Source of the DNA: an uncultured Bacteroidales bacterium
Lineage (GTDB): Bacteria; Bacteroidota; Bacteroidia; Bacteroidales; Paludibacteraceae
Reading direction: 5' to 3'
Assembly: GCA_902774995.1 (NCBI GenBank)
Contig: CACYKR010000013.1
Span: forward strand, 1-36,054
Length of the DNA stretch: 36,054 nucleotides
This document shows, piece by piece, positions 7,842-16,577 of this stretch. Within the stretch, counting starts at the first letter, position 1. Each line of letters starts with the position of its first letter. Made by a program: the position numbers and the translations under genes. Under the pieces are notes generated by a model. It was not told the DNA's origin, ran no database searches, and was given only the letters and a program-made list of their open reading frames with translations.

Positions 7842-9557
7842 TTACAACTCCTGTCCTTGGAGTGTGTATGTCTTGTCGCCGCGACGGATAAGCAGTTGGC
7901 CGTCATGGAGGATCTTTTTGCACTGTACCCGGTACTCCGTGTTCTGTATGTCTTCCGACTTCTTATAACCGTCATCCATCGGCATCTTATGGGTCATCGC
8001 ATAATCCAGATACATCTCCAGCATCGTATAGCCGGAGGCGTGACGGACGTTGTTATCCGTGATCTCCGGATTACAGCCGTTGGCATTCTCCCACTCGTCC
8101 GGCATACCGTCTTGGTCCGTATCTACCAATGCCGCTACGGACGGGTAATCATAGAATCCTTCGGCGTCCGCCGCATTATCTATAATACCTTTCCTTTTAG
8201 CTACACTCCCGACATAGGTATGTTTACCCTCCCGGGTATCTGCTATTAGACGGAGTTCCACATGGTCACGCGGGAAACAGCCTGCCGTATCCATGACCGT
8301 TTTGAAAGCCTGCTCCGCCGTTTCATAATCCGCTACGGCATAAGCATACCTATCGAAATCATAACGGCCGTAGATACTGTCTTCCGTCCATCGCCACCAA
8401 GGTGTTTTAGGACGGATGAGCGTATCCACCCGGAGGGAAGATACCGGATATTTAGTGCTGTTCTCCGATGTCACAGCCGACCAGTTATCCGCCGTGGCAG
8501 CGTCATTGCCGTCCATCACGTTGCCGGACACATACCAATAGCTCGGTCCCCAAGAGGTGGCCTTGTTGGAGCGGTTATAATTGGAGCGGAAGAATAACAT
8601 CTTACTGGTGGTATTCGGACCTTTCTTATAATAGTTGTTGATGAAATTGCACTCGTGCACAGAGTTCAAACCATTATACTCGCCTTCCTCCAATTTGGCA
8701 GTGTTCTCACCGCCATGACATCCGGTACTTCCTCCATAATAGTTATAATTGACATTATTGATATAATCCAGATACACTACCCAGTCATTACTCTGCGCGC
8801 CGTTGAAACGACAGGAACGTCCGTTATTATTTGCCAGCAGATTATGGTGATACGATGCCGGTGAACCGCCCCACTGGCAACCATACCCACGCTGACCTTT
8901 CCCGTTCCCGGCATCAAATAACCCTTCGTGAATAATACAATACTGCACCGTAATGAAATGGCTGTCATTGGTGTTCATATTCTCCTCGGATGACCAGCCG
9001 AAATCACAATGGTCGATAATATAGTTCTCACAGTTTTCTGCGGAAAATGCGCTGGCATTCAGGAAATTACCATTAGCATCTTCATTGCCTATACGGAAAC
9101 GGATGTTGCGGAGAATAAAGTTCTTCGAGTTGCCCAGATTGACTTTGTTATGCGTAATCACGATACCCATTCCCGGAGCTGTCTGCCCGGCGATAGTGTA
9201 GTTCTGGCGGCTGATACGCAAGTCCTTGACAAGACGTATCTCGCCGGAAACGGCAAAACAAACCGTCAACGGTTCGTCGGGGTACTGTTTCACCGCCCAA
9301 CGAAGCGTGCCTTCGGTCGTACCGTTTGCGTCATCTGTCAGAGAGGTCACATAGACTACTTTACCGCCACGGCCGCCGGAGGTGTATTTGCCGAAACCTT
9401 CAGCGCCGGGGAATGCCACAATCGTGTCCGGCAGAAGGAAAACCTCTCCCCGACCCTCTCCCCAAGAGAGGGAGAAATAAGAGGACATAATGGCAATAAA
9501 AGGAATCAAGAAAATCTTTTTCTTAGCCACAAGGGCATGATTAACAAAGTTATTCAT
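7842..9557 (-). CDS. secreted polysaccharide lyase, pectate lyase (PL1)-like
   Basis: A 571-residue exported protein of the right-handed beta-helix pectate lyase type. After a signal peptide (KKKIFLIPFIAIM) the mature part begins near AFPGAEGFGKYTSGGRGGKV, a classic start for Bacteroidetes PL1-like lyases. It continues with beta-helix coils (NFILRNIRFR, YIIDHCDFGWSS). A calcium-binding-like DTDQDGMPDEWE follows near the C-terminus, and a short tail RGDKTYTLQGQEL resembles tails on other Bacteroidales exported proteins. The ATG at 9557 is preferred because it overlaps the TGA of the upstream pseudouridine synthase gene (ATGA); an in-frame ATG at 9584 lies further inside that gene. A short repeat seems to be inserted in frame right after the signal peptide. 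Substrate is inferred, not shown. Confidence 0.82.
   Translation of the reverse strand: MNNFVNHALVAKKKIFLIPFIAIMSSYFSLSWGEGRGEVFLLPDTIVAFPGAEGFGKYTSGGRGGKVVYVTSLTDDANGTTEGTLRWAVKQYPDEPLTVCFAVSGEIRLVKDLRISRQNYTIAGQTAPGMGIVITHNKVNLGNSKNFILRNIRFRIGNEDANGNFLNASAFSAENCENYIIDHCDFGWSSEENMNTNDSHFITVQYCIIHEGLFDAGNGKGQRGYGCQWGGSPASYHHNLLANNNGRSCRFNGAQSNDWVVYLDYINNVNYNYYGGSTGCHGGENTAKLEEGEYNGLNSVHECNFINNYYKKGPNTTSKMLFFRSNYNRSNKATSWGPSYWYVSGNVMDGNDAATADNWSAVTSENSTKYPVSSLRVDTLIRPKTPWWRWTEDSIYGRYDFDRYAYAVADYETAEQAFKTVMDTAGCFPRDHVELRLIADTREGKHTYVGSVAKRKGIIDNAADAEGFYDYPSVAALVDTDQDGMPDEWENANGCNPEITDNNVRHASGYTMLEMYLDYAMTHKMPMDDGYKKSEDIQNTEYRVQCKKILHDGQLLIRRGDKTYTLQGQEL
9443..9472. repeat. short palindromic repeat inserted in frame in the lyase gene
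   Basis: CCCTCTC (9454-9460) and GAGAGGG (9466-9472) form a perfect hairpin next to a CCTCTCCCC stretch. On the minus strand it encodes SLSWGEGRGE (about residues 29-38), which is not expected at a signal-peptide cleavage region. The plus strand would read SPTLSPREGE, a peptide often seen in spurious translations of dispersed bacterial repeats. Confidence 0.6.
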
Positions 9558-10234
9558 GATATTTGGGTTGTTAAAGCGCGCCATAGTGCGTCATCGGCCA
9601 CCGACGCAGTGATACATATGTTTTGCTTGCTGACAGGGTGGACAAACGCTATCTGACGGGCGTGCAGACAGATACCTCCGTCGGGGTTGGAACGCTTCGC
9701 GCCATATTTGAGATCGCCTTTGACCGGACAGCCGATAGCCGCCAACTGACAGCGGATCTGGTGGTGCCGTCCTGTCTCCAGATTGACCTCCAGCAACGTA
9801 TAGTTCTCTCCGCGGACGAGGGTCTTGTAGGTCAAGACGGCAAACTTAGCATCCTTGGTACCGAACTTGGCGATATAGGATTTGTTCTGCTGCTCGTTGC
9901 GGACAAGCCAGTTCTCCAACCGCGCTTCGGGTACTTTCGGTGCGCCTTGCACAATCGCCCAGTAGGTCTTTTGGATCTGCTCATGGCTCTTGAACATCTC
10001 ATTCAATCGGGTCAGCGCCTTGCTCGTCCTGGCAAAGAGCACTACCCCACTCGTGGGTCTGTCCAAACGGTGGGGCACTCCTAAGAACACCTCGCCGGGC
10101 TTGTTGTATTTCTCTTTGATATACGCCTTGACGATCTCCGAGAGCGGCGTGTCACCCGTCTTGTCGCCCTGCACGATCTCGTTGCAGGTCTTGTTGACAG
10201 CTATAATATGATTATCTTCGTATAAAACGGTCAT
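9554..10234 (-). CDS. RluA-family pseudouridine synthase
   Basis: A 226-residue RluA/RluC/RluD-type synthase that isomerises uridine to pseudouridine in rRNA or tRNA. The catalytic motif HRLDR with Asp58 is present, followed by SGVVLFARTSKAL and the LETGRHHQIR motif. It lacks an N-terminal S4 domain, so it is the short form; the target position cannot be assigned. It lies downstream of the DUF4421 gene across a 37-base AT-rich repeat, and its stop overlaps the start of the lyase gene, implying co-transcription. Confidence 0.9.
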   Translation of the reverse strand: MTVLYEDNHIIAVNKTCNEIVQGDKTGDTPLSEIVKAYIKEKYNKPGEVFLGVPHRLDRPTSGVVLFARTSKALTRLNEMFKSHEQIQKTYWAIVQGAPKVPEARLENWLVRNEQQNKSYIAKFGTKDAKFAVLTYKTLVRGENYTLLEVNLETGRHHQIRCQLAAIGCPVKGDLKYGAKRSNPDGGICLHARQIAFVHPVSKQNICITASVADDALWRALTTQIS

Positions 10235-10235
10235 G

Positions 10236-10270
10236 ACATTTTCTCATTTAGTCATTTGCTCATTTTCATA
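10236..10270. repeat. AT-rich TCATTT mini-repeat in a gene junction
   Basis: The 37-base gap between the DUF4421 and RluA-type genes consists almost entirely of iterated TCATTT units at 8-9 base spacing. Similar sequence lies at the murB-nadE junction (21875-21914) and, in reverse complement, inside gltX and recQ. Confidence 0.6.
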
Positions 10271-10271
10271 T

Positions 10272-11444
10272 TTACAAAAACCGGACACCGAAATAGAGCA
10301 CGGCATTCCAGTCCCACGTCATGGTTCTCATTCGTATCTCGGGGTTATAGGTGAGCGTCGAACCGTCCCCGGTAGCAATCATTCGGTCTTTTGCCTTGAA
10401 ACGGATGTTATTAACGACCGTATTAAAAGCCAGTACAAACCGCGGCGTGATATTATAGACCAGCGCCACTTTCGCCTGGCCCGTGACATATACCGGAAAC
10501 TCCGGCTTGATTTTGCGGCTCAGAATGAGGTTATAACCGGCCTCCTCGGGCATGAACATGCGGTCGTCGCCGGTGATAATCATTCGGTTGAGAACAGCCA
10601 GCATCGGCGTAGCGGAGACATGCAGCAGGAACTTACCCCTGTTGGGCGTGTAGTTATACCCGTAACCGGCTCCGATAGCAATCTGGTAAAGTTCCATCTC
10701 GTTCACTCCTCCGGTACGTGTTACCAGTGCATCGCTGAGAAGCGCCATGCGGGAGTAGATGAAATCCGCCACGATGAGCGGTGCGCCTGCCGACTTTCGC
10801 TGGATAAACGACGCATTGAAAGCTGCCGGCATGGAGAACTTACGCCGGTTGAGCGAGACATAACCGGAGAGAAAGAACGTAGTAGTAGCTACTTCGCCGC
10901 TGCCCACCTCTATCTTACCGCCTGTGCCGGAAGACTCAATCGCTCCGCCGGAGAAAGTAGTCTTGCGCCTAAAGAGTTCTATTCCGAAACCATTCTGAAG
11001 CATGGAGAACTTGAAGTTCGAATACCCGCGGAAGAGGTCTATAGAATAACCGATATTCGTATTCCGATAAGAGAGAACAAGTCCCAATTTAGGGGCAACG
11101 TTGGAGCCAAAAACCATATCCACGTTCTCGTAATAAGGTACGTCGCGGCAGTGCATCGATGTATAAACGCTACCCCAATCTCCACTAATCGCTATGCGAA
11201 AACGATGTTGCGGTAGAACAAGATACTCCGGATCCACGTTCTTCATAAAGAAACGGTCGGCTCTATCTAACAGTCGGTTGATCCAGTTCTTATGCGGTCC
11301 CGTGGGGTTAACCGGAGTAATCTGTACCTCCGGCACCGGCAGGGCAAACGCGGAATCCAAAGGCGGCAGATACGCCGGAAGAGTATCTTGCGCCATGACG
11401 CAGACACTTATCCACAGGAGACATATCGGTAGCAGACGCTTCAT
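10272..11444 (-). CDS. DUF4421-like outer-membrane protein
   Basis: A 390-residue exported protein with a signal peptide (KRLLPICLLWISVCVMAQ) and a body of alternating hydrophobic and polar strands ending in an aromatic residue pattern (YFGVRFL), as in a beta-barrel outer-membrane protein. The layout (RADRFFMKNVDPEYLVLPQHRF, then barrel strands) fits the DUF4421 family, whose function is unknown. The start at 11444 is chosen because it gives a proper signal peptide and sits 4 bases after the rlmB stop. A longer reading from 11507 would overlap rlmB and spoil the signal. Confidence 0.75.
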   Translation of the reverse strand: MKRLLPICLLWISVCVMAQDTLPAYLPPLDSAFALPVPEVQITPVNPTGPHKNWINRLLDRADRFFMKNVDPEYLVLPQHRFRIAISGDWGSVYTSMHCRDVPYYENVDMVFGSNVAPKLGLVLSYRNTNIGYSIDLFRGYSNFKFSMLQNGFGIELFRRKTTFSGGAIESSGTGGKIEVGSGEVATTTFFLSGYVSLNRRKFSMPAAFNASFIQRKSAGAPLIVADFIYSRMALLSDALVTRTGGVNEMELYQIAIGAGYGYNYTPNRGKFLLHVSATPMLAVLNRMIITGDDRMFMPEEAGYNLILSRKIKPEFPVYVTGQAKVALVYNITPRFVLAFNTVVNNIRFKAKDRMIATGDGSTLTYNPEIRMRTMTWDWNAVLYFGVRFL

Positions 11445-11448
11445 CCGT

Positions 11449-12285
11449 TTATTGCATTCTCTGGCGCACGGCTTCGTAGATAAAGACTCCGGCAGCAACA
11501 GACACATTGAGGGATTCGATCTTCCCCGTCATCGGCAGACGAACCTGGTCGGTACAGAGCTTGAGGTTCTCCTCGTAGATACCTTTTTCCTCACTTCCCA
11601 TGACGATACAGGTAGGCACAGTCATATCCACCTCGGTGTAGTTTCGGTCGGTATGTTCAGTGGCCGCAACAATGCGAAGACCGCTTTCTTGCAGATAGCG
11701 CAGTGCATTCTGAAGATTCTCAACCTTGCAGATAGGTAATGAATGCAGCGCACCGGCGGACGCTTTGACGGCATCGCCGTTGATGGCTGCGCTTCCGCGC
11801 GTACCTATAATCAGCGCATCCACGCCTGCACACACGCAGGTACGGGCGATAGCTCCGAAATTACGTACGTCAGTCACGCCGTCCAGCATCATCAAGAGCG
11901 GCGTCTTGCCTTCGTCATAGAGACTCTGTACCAGGCTGTCCAAAGGCGTGAACTCAATGGGGCTGAGGAAAGCGATGACGCCTTGGTGGTTCTTGTCGGT
12001 GAACTGATTGAGTTTCTCAATCGGTACACGCTGGATCTGCGTGCCGGTTCCCTCTAACTTAATCAGCAACTCTCTGCCGATAGCCGAACTCATATCGCGG
12101 CGGACAAGCACCTTGTCCAGCACTTTGCCGGCATCTATCGCCTCCATCACGGCGCGTACACCGAAGATCATCTCTTTCTCCGGCGGACGCTTGGTGTCGT
12201 ACGTGCGTTTGGCTTCGCGGGAGGTATGCCGGATCTCCTCGCGGTACTCGTGATTGAAATTGGGGTTGTAACTTTTCTTTATCAT
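11449..12285 (-). CDS. rlmB: 23S rRNA 2'-O-methyltransferase, RlmB/TrmH (SpoU) family
   Basis: A 278-residue SpoU-class (trefoil-knot) RNA methyltransferase. The N-terminal substrate-binding domain (FGVRAVMEAI) is followed by motif 1 DGVTDVRNFGAIART with Asn142 and Arg148, motif 2 IVMGSEEKGI and motif 3 LPMTGKIESLNVSVAAGV. By family it 2'-O-methylates a ribose in 23S rRNA (Gm2251 in E. coli for RlmB); whether the same site is used here is inferred. The N-terminus has an extra basic stretch of about 38 residues. It is followed within 4 bases by the DUF4421 gene. Confidence 0.88.
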   Translation of the reverse strand: MIKKSYNPNFNHEYREEIRHTSREAKRTYDTKRPPEKEMIFGVRAVMEAIDAGKVLDKVLVRRDMSSAIGRELLIKLEGTGTQIQRVPIEKLNQFTDKNHQGVIAFLSPIEFTPLDSLVQSLYDEGKTPLLMMLDGVTDVRNFGAIARTCVCAGVDALIIGTRGSAAINGDAVKASAGALHSLPICKVENLQNALRYLQESGLRIVAATEHTDRNYTEVDMTVPTCIVMGSEEKGIYEENLKLCTDQVRLPMTGKIESLNVSVAAGVFIYEAVRQRMQ

Positions 12286-12293
12286 AATATTAC

Positions 12294-12335
12294 TTTTTCT
12301 TTCTTACTTTTATCTTTCTACTTTTGTCTTTCTAC
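12294..12335. repeat. three tandem 14-bp repeats upstream of rlmB
   Basis: Units TTTTTCTTTCTTAC (12294-12307), TTTTATCTTTCTAC (12308-12321) and TTTTGTCTTTCTAC (12322-12335) fill most of the 55-base gap between dsbD and rlmB. They may be slippage-prone junction DNA or spacing elements. Confidence 0.75.
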
Positions 12336-12340
12336 TAAAA

Positions 12341-13948
12341 TTAGTATTTTAGCCAGTTGATAAACTCCATCGGGTCGGTGGTAAACGCCATCGGCTCGGC
12401 TACCTGATTTCCTTGTGGATCAAGTTGCACATAGAACGGCTGTGCGTTCGAGCCGAAACGCTCCCGCTGCAAACGGCTGTTTTCTGTGCCTTCACTCTCG
12501 CCGTCATGGTCCGTGTCCAGACGATGATCCACAAAAAGCTCAATGAACACATAGTTCTGCAAACGTGCTTTGACACTATCGTTATTTAGCACAAACGCTT
12601 CCATCTTACGGCAGTTCACACAACCGTAACCGGTAAAATCCACAAGTACCGGCTTGCCTTCCTGACGCGCATAAGCCATGCCCTCTTCGAAATCATCATA
12701 TACCTCGCGACCCATAATCTCCATAGGCGGCGCAAAAGCAGAGATGGCTTTCACCGGCGCCCCCCAGAGTCCTGGCACGAGGTAACCGGCAAAGGCGAGA
12801 GAAGGTAAAATAACGAGCACACGGATAATCTTGCGCGTTGTGGAGACGTTCCGTATATTCCAAAGCAGGTAGATTCCGATGCCGAGGAAGCATGCAATCC
12901 AGATGGCGATGAATAGCCATCGCGGTAATATACCCCACCCGTACGCCATATCCGCCACAGAGAGGAACTTGAGCGAGAGTGCCAACTCCAAGAACGCCAA
13001 CACCACTTTGAAGCTCGTCATCCAGTCGCCGGACTTGGGTGCCTGTTTCAACCACTCAGGGAACATCGCAAAGAGTGAGAACGGCAGTGCCAGTGCTATC
13101 GCAAAGCCTAACATACCTATCGCCGGTGCCAGAAGACTGCGCCCGGCTGCTTCGACCAGCAACGTGCCGATGATCGGTCCCGTGCAGGAGAAAGAGACAA
13201 TCACCAGCGTGAATGCCATGAGCAGAATACTGAGGAAACCGCCGGTACTCCGCGCCTTGCTGTCTAATGCTGTTGACCAACTGTCCGGCAATGTGATCTC
13301 AAAAAGCCCGAAGAACGAAAGTGCAAAAATCACCAAGATTAGGAAGAATACAATATTCACTACGGCATTGGTACTCATCTCATTGAGCGCCGAAGCACCA
13401 AAGAGGATTGTCACCAACAGCCCCAAACCGACATAGAGAATGATGATACTCAGTCCGTAGAGAACAGCGTCCCGCAGTCCGCCGCCTTTCTTCAAGAAGA
13501 ACGACACCGTCATCGGAATTATCGGCCACACGCAAGGCGTGAAGATAGCGAGCAGACCGCCCAACAACCCTAACAGGAATATCACCCACAACGACCTCCC
13601 GTCATTTTGAATTTTTAATTTTGAATTTTGAATTTGCTCATTACTGCTTGCAGAATGAGCAGTGTACTCCCACACCTCCGGGGCGGTACACATGACATCG
13701 TTGCAGTTATTGAAACGGATGGGGGTCAGGTCGGCCTTGGCTACGGTAAGCACGAACGAGTCTTTGTATTCCTCGTCGAACTCGCGGTCGCCAAACTCGA
13801 TGATGGTCATGTGCCATCCCTCTTCGATGGTTGCTTTGAGCCGCACGGAGTCACCTATTTCAGTAGCCGTCCACTTGGTCGGCTGTACCATTTGTGCCGT
13901 CACCAATAGTGGCAAAAATGCAAATAATATTATCAGTATTCGTTTCAT
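12341..13948 (-). CDS. dsbD: DsbD-type thiol:disulfide interchange protein
   Basis: A 535-residue DsbD-like protein that carries electrons from cytoplasmic thioredoxin to the periplasm. Residues 1-19 are a signal peptide. A short periplasmic domain contains Cys82 and Cys87. About eight membrane segments span residues 120-395, with redox cysteines in TPCVWP (Cys139) and SFSCTGP (Cys255). A C-terminal thioredoxin-like domain has CVNC (443-446). The linker at residues 103-117 (SNEQIQNSKLKIQ) is encoded by an AT-rich iterated repeat, an apparent in-frame insertion. No TAnnTTTG promoter is evident upstream; the 243-base gap to the ApeA-like gene holds inverted repeats and a run of nine G. Confidence 0.88.
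   Translation of the reverse strand: MKRILIILFAFLPLLVTAQMVQPTKWTATEIGDSVRLKATIEEGWHMTIIEFGDREFDEEYKDSFVLTVAKADLTPIRFNNCNDVMCTAPEVWEYTAHSASSNEQIQNSKLKIQNDGRSLWVIFLLGLLGGLLAIFTPCVWPIIPMTVSFFLKKGGGLRDAVLYGLSIIILYVGLGLLVTILFGASALNEMSTNAVVNIVFFLILVIFALSFFGLFEITLPDSWSTALDSKARSTGGFLSILLMAFTLVIVSFSCTGPIIGTLLVEAAGRSLLAPAIGMLGFAIALALPFSLFAMFPEWLKQAPKSGDWMTSFKVVLAFLELALSLKFLSVADMAYGWGILPRWLFIAIWIACFLGIGIYLLWNIRNVSTTRKIIRVLVILPSLAFAGYLVPGLWGAPVKAISAFAPPMEIMGREVYDDFEEGMAYARQEGKPVLVDFTGYGCVNCRKMEAFVLNNDSVKARLQNYVFIELFVDHRLDTDHDGESEGTENSRLQRERFGSNAQPFYVQLDPQGNQVAEPMAFTTDPMEFINWLKY
13605..13636. repeat. AT-rich repeat inside dsbD
   Basis: Iterations of TTTTGAATTT and TTTTTAATTT fill this stretch and encode the linker between the periplasmic and membrane parts of DsbD. 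The same kind of sequence (AATTTTTAATTTTAAATTT) fills the rpsB-tsf gap at 34172-34203. Confidence 0.7.
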
Positions 13949-14191
13949 TCGTTGTTATTTATATTTCGTTTGTCATAATTTCTTTTAGTTTTCGGGTGGG
14001 GGGGGGACAATTTGTCACCTCCCTTATTTAATTTCTACAGGGGGACAATTTGTCCCCTGGAAAAGTGTAACATCTTGTCACGGTTTCATTGTTTAAATAG
14101 CCCCTCTATATATAGTCAAAATAAAGCCCAAATCTATCACCTCAAATGAAAGTTTTTTAGTTTTTTCATTGATTCTATACTATTCTGCCTA
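13949..14191. other. island-edge intergenic region with inverted repeats and a G9 tract
   Basis: Two copies of GGGGGACAATTTGTC (14002-14016 and 14040-14054) lie 38 bases apart, each the centre of an inverted repeat (GGGTGG..ACAATTTGTCACCTCCC; CAGGGG..CCCCTG). A homopolymer of nine G spans 13998-14006. This marks the change from balanced base composition in dsbD to the AT-rich defence genes. It could hold the terminator of the ApeA-like gene, a dsbD operator or the scar of an insertion. Confidence 0.6.
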
Positions 14192-15457
14192 TTATTCGAT
14201 TCTTCGCAAATAAGAGTTATTACTTTTTTTGAATATTCTGTTTATTTCTTCATTATCAAAACCTATAAAATTGAGCATGCAACATAATAATATTTTTCTT
14301 AATTTGTGATTTAAATAATATAATTCTATACCATCTAAAACATTTTTCTTCTTTCCTGTTGGCAGTAGATGTGAATAATGATGCCTTGAATCACAAATAC
14401 AACCAATGTCATGATCTGATAACTCAATCGCAGCAATGTCGGAAAACTTCTCTCTCAATTGAGTTAAAAGCTTTTTAAGACAAGGCTCGTCTTTTATGAA
14501 ACGATAGTAATAACCTTCCACCGCCTGAACTACTACCAGAAAATCTACGCTACTGAACACTCTGCGTCTATTCACACTATCAATCAAATGAGCACGAATT
14601 GGAGCCAATTCTTTTTCTGCATACCACTTTTGTATTACTAAGGGGAACTTATCTTTTATAATGTCATACACAAATAAGTAGTCCCAAAAACGTTCATATT
14701 TATTGTCTCTTTCTTTCTCGCTGTCATCAAATATTTCTATAGTGTAGTTCTCTGTTGGATCTGTTTTTTTATCTTTATCAATAAGAAGCAACTTATCACA
14801 TCGCACCGAAGTTAGAGTGGCAAAAGATAGAAATTGTTCGAAAAGAAAGACTTTCATATTTGCCTCACGAATCGAAACGGGGTTTGCGAATAAAAAGTTA
14901 AGTGAAGTCCTTTGCTCAAACTCAACTCGCATACCTGTTTTGCTAGTAGTAAAATTGGATTCTCCTGCAATTTTCAAATTACAACCTTCTTCTATCTGTA
15001 CAATTACATTATTTGCTTCTTTGATATCTGCACTACACGAATAACTTTGTTCGTTCCAATGCGCGTGCAGGCAATTCGGTTTAAACCAATAAGTTAATTC
15101 GTCTATATATGCAGTAACATCGTAATTGCCCAACTCATCCAAAGACTTAATATATTTCCCCACCGCAACAATTTGCCCTTTATATTCTGCAACAGCAAAA
15201 GGACAACTTGTGTTTACAGAAATAGACTCATAACAATTAAATACACTTATTTCTTTTGATTCTGACGAAACTCCCCAGATAACATCATAACGAATACTAT
15301 CTCTACCCACAAAATGACTTAATGGATTACTTGCACCAAGAACACCAATCGTCTCAAGGGCGATTTTCCCCTTTTCGACACTTAATGTCCCTGCTACTTG
15401 ATTGTCTGGCGCGTCAGGCAACCACCATAATCCTTTATAGTCTCTTGTTTTCTCCAT
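14192..15457 (-). CDS. ApeA-like HEPN anti-phage protein
   Basis: A 421-residue protein matching the ApeA layout: an N-terminal beta-rich domain (about residues 1-180, starting RDYKGLWWLPDAPDNQVAGTL) and a C-terminal alpha-helical HEPN domain (about 250-410). The HEPN RNase motif R-x4-H is present as SRHHYSH (Arg358, His363). ApeA-type proteins act in abortive anti-phage defence, presumably as RNases triggered by infection. The gene is AT-rich compared with its housekeeping neighbours. It lies 25 bases downstream of the specificity-subunit gene on the same strand, so it probably belongs to the same defence operon. The family call is by pattern recognition. Confidence 0.78.
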   Translation of the reverse strand: MEKTRDYKGLWWLPDAPDNQVAGTLSVEKGKIALETIGVLGASNPLSHFVGRDSIRYDVIWGVSSESKEISVFNCYESISVNTSCPFAVAEYKGQIVAVGKYIKSLDELGNYDVTAYIDELTYWFKPNCLHAHWNEQSYSCSADIKEANNVIVQIEEGCNLKIAGESNFTTSKTGMRVEFEQRTSLNFLFANPVSIREANMKVFLFEQFLSFATLTSVRCDKLLLIDKDKKTDPTENYTIEIFDDSEKERDNKYERFWDYLFVYDIIKDKFPLVIQKWYAEKELAPIRAHLIDSVNRRRVFSSVDFLVVVQAVEGYYYRFIKDEPCLKKLLTQLREKFSDIAAIELSDHDIGCICDSRHHYSHLLPTGKKKNVLDGIELYYLNHKLRKILLCCMLNFIGFDNEEINRIFKKSNNSYLRRIE

Positions 15458-15482
15458 TTATAGACTTTAGTCCCTACGATAA

Positions 15483-16577
15483 TTAACTTGCCAAATAGTA
15501 CAAAGCATTTTTCGTTTTTTGTTCAATCATTTGCATATATTTCTCCATGTACTCCCAATCCGGTGTATTGGAAGCAGTAACTGGCAGCAATATGGAGAAA
15601 TCTCTGCGCATATGCCGATTCAACTCATCAATAAATGCTTTATAGTGTATTCGTCCTTCTCTAAATATCATTGTAGATATAAACCGTTTACAGTAATCTG
15701 ACATAGGATGTTTCGGTATTAATACATTTACATTTTGACTTGTATAAAATGGCTTCTCCTGTACGAAACAAGAGCCAAGATATTCTCCTCCTAATGAAAT
15801 TGTCAAACAACCGGCATCATATGGTTTAATTCCATCTATTTTATCAACACAAGCAGTCACACCATTATTAGCATTAGCACGTCCTACAAAGTTAATAGAT
15901 GGATTATTTTCAGACATCTTCACTCTATCCAATTTTGTTCCATTATCTATTATAAACAGTTCATCATCATACAAATGGAATCTCCGCCAAGTTGTTGTAT
16001 CAACCTTTATTTGAGATTTAGGACCATCTAATGCAGTCGTTATGGATAAAATATCGCTATTTACTTTTCCTTCTATATTTTGCATATATTGCTCCATATA
16101 CGCCCAGTTAGGTTTTCTGTCCGTTGTTACAGGAAGTAAAACATTCACTTCCTTTACTTTGTCCCATGTACATTTATTTTCATAACCAAATTTTTGTTTT
16201 ACACTTCGTTCTATTATGGCAGAAAGGAAAAATAATACGTACTTTGAACTTACAGGTTCTATTAATTTAATCAAATACGCATTGTATAAAACACCAGTAG
16301 ATTGAGGTTGGGGATAGACATCACCTGTAGACGCTGCTCCATCTTCAACAATATCTATAGTCATATCTTCAGCTTCAAAATCTTCACTTCTTCCATAATA
16401 CATAATACCGTTATTACTATGTTTTGCATTAACTAATGGCAAATTAAATTCGTCTGATTTCGTTAAAGAAACATCAGTAGCCTTATGGAATGTTTTTTTA
16501 CGGCACTTAAGATCTAACTTGTAAAACAATTCCTTTATTTGAAACTCACGCCAATTTGTTGTATCTATCTTCTTCAT
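15483..16577 (-). CDS. restriction-modification specificity subunit, BcgI B-like, two TRDs
   Basis: A 364-residue specificity subunit made of two similar halves, each with one target-recognition domain. The halves are marked by paired motifs: IDTTNWREF (4-12) and VDTTTWRRF (192-200) at the start, and LPVTTDRKPNWAYMEQYM (148-165) and LPVTASNTPDWEYMEKYM (331-348) at the end. Two different TRDs imply a split asymmetric DNA site. The size fits BcgI subunit B (about 340 residues). Its start overlaps the stop of the nuclease-methylase gene by 4 bases (ATGA), a sign of translational coupling. The recognition sequence cannot be read from the protein. Confidence 0.85.
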   Translation of the reverse strand: MKKIDTTNWREFQIKELFYKLDLKCRKKTFHKATDVSLTKSDEFNLPLVNAKHSNNGIMYYGRSEDFEAEDMTIDIVEDGAASTGDVYPQPQSTGVLYNAYLIKLIEPVSSKYVLFFLSAIIERSVKQKFGYENKCTWDKVKEVNVLLPVTTDRKPNWAYMEQYMQNIEGKVNSDILSITTALDGPKSQIKVDTTTWRRFHLYDDELFIIDNGTKLDRVKMSENNPSINFVGRANANNGVTACVDKIDGIKPYDAGCLTISLGGEYLGSCFVQEKPFYTSQNVNVLIPKHPMSDYCKRFISTMIFREGRIHYKAFIDELNRHMRRDFSILLPVTASNTPDWEYMEKYMQMIEQKTKNALYYLAS

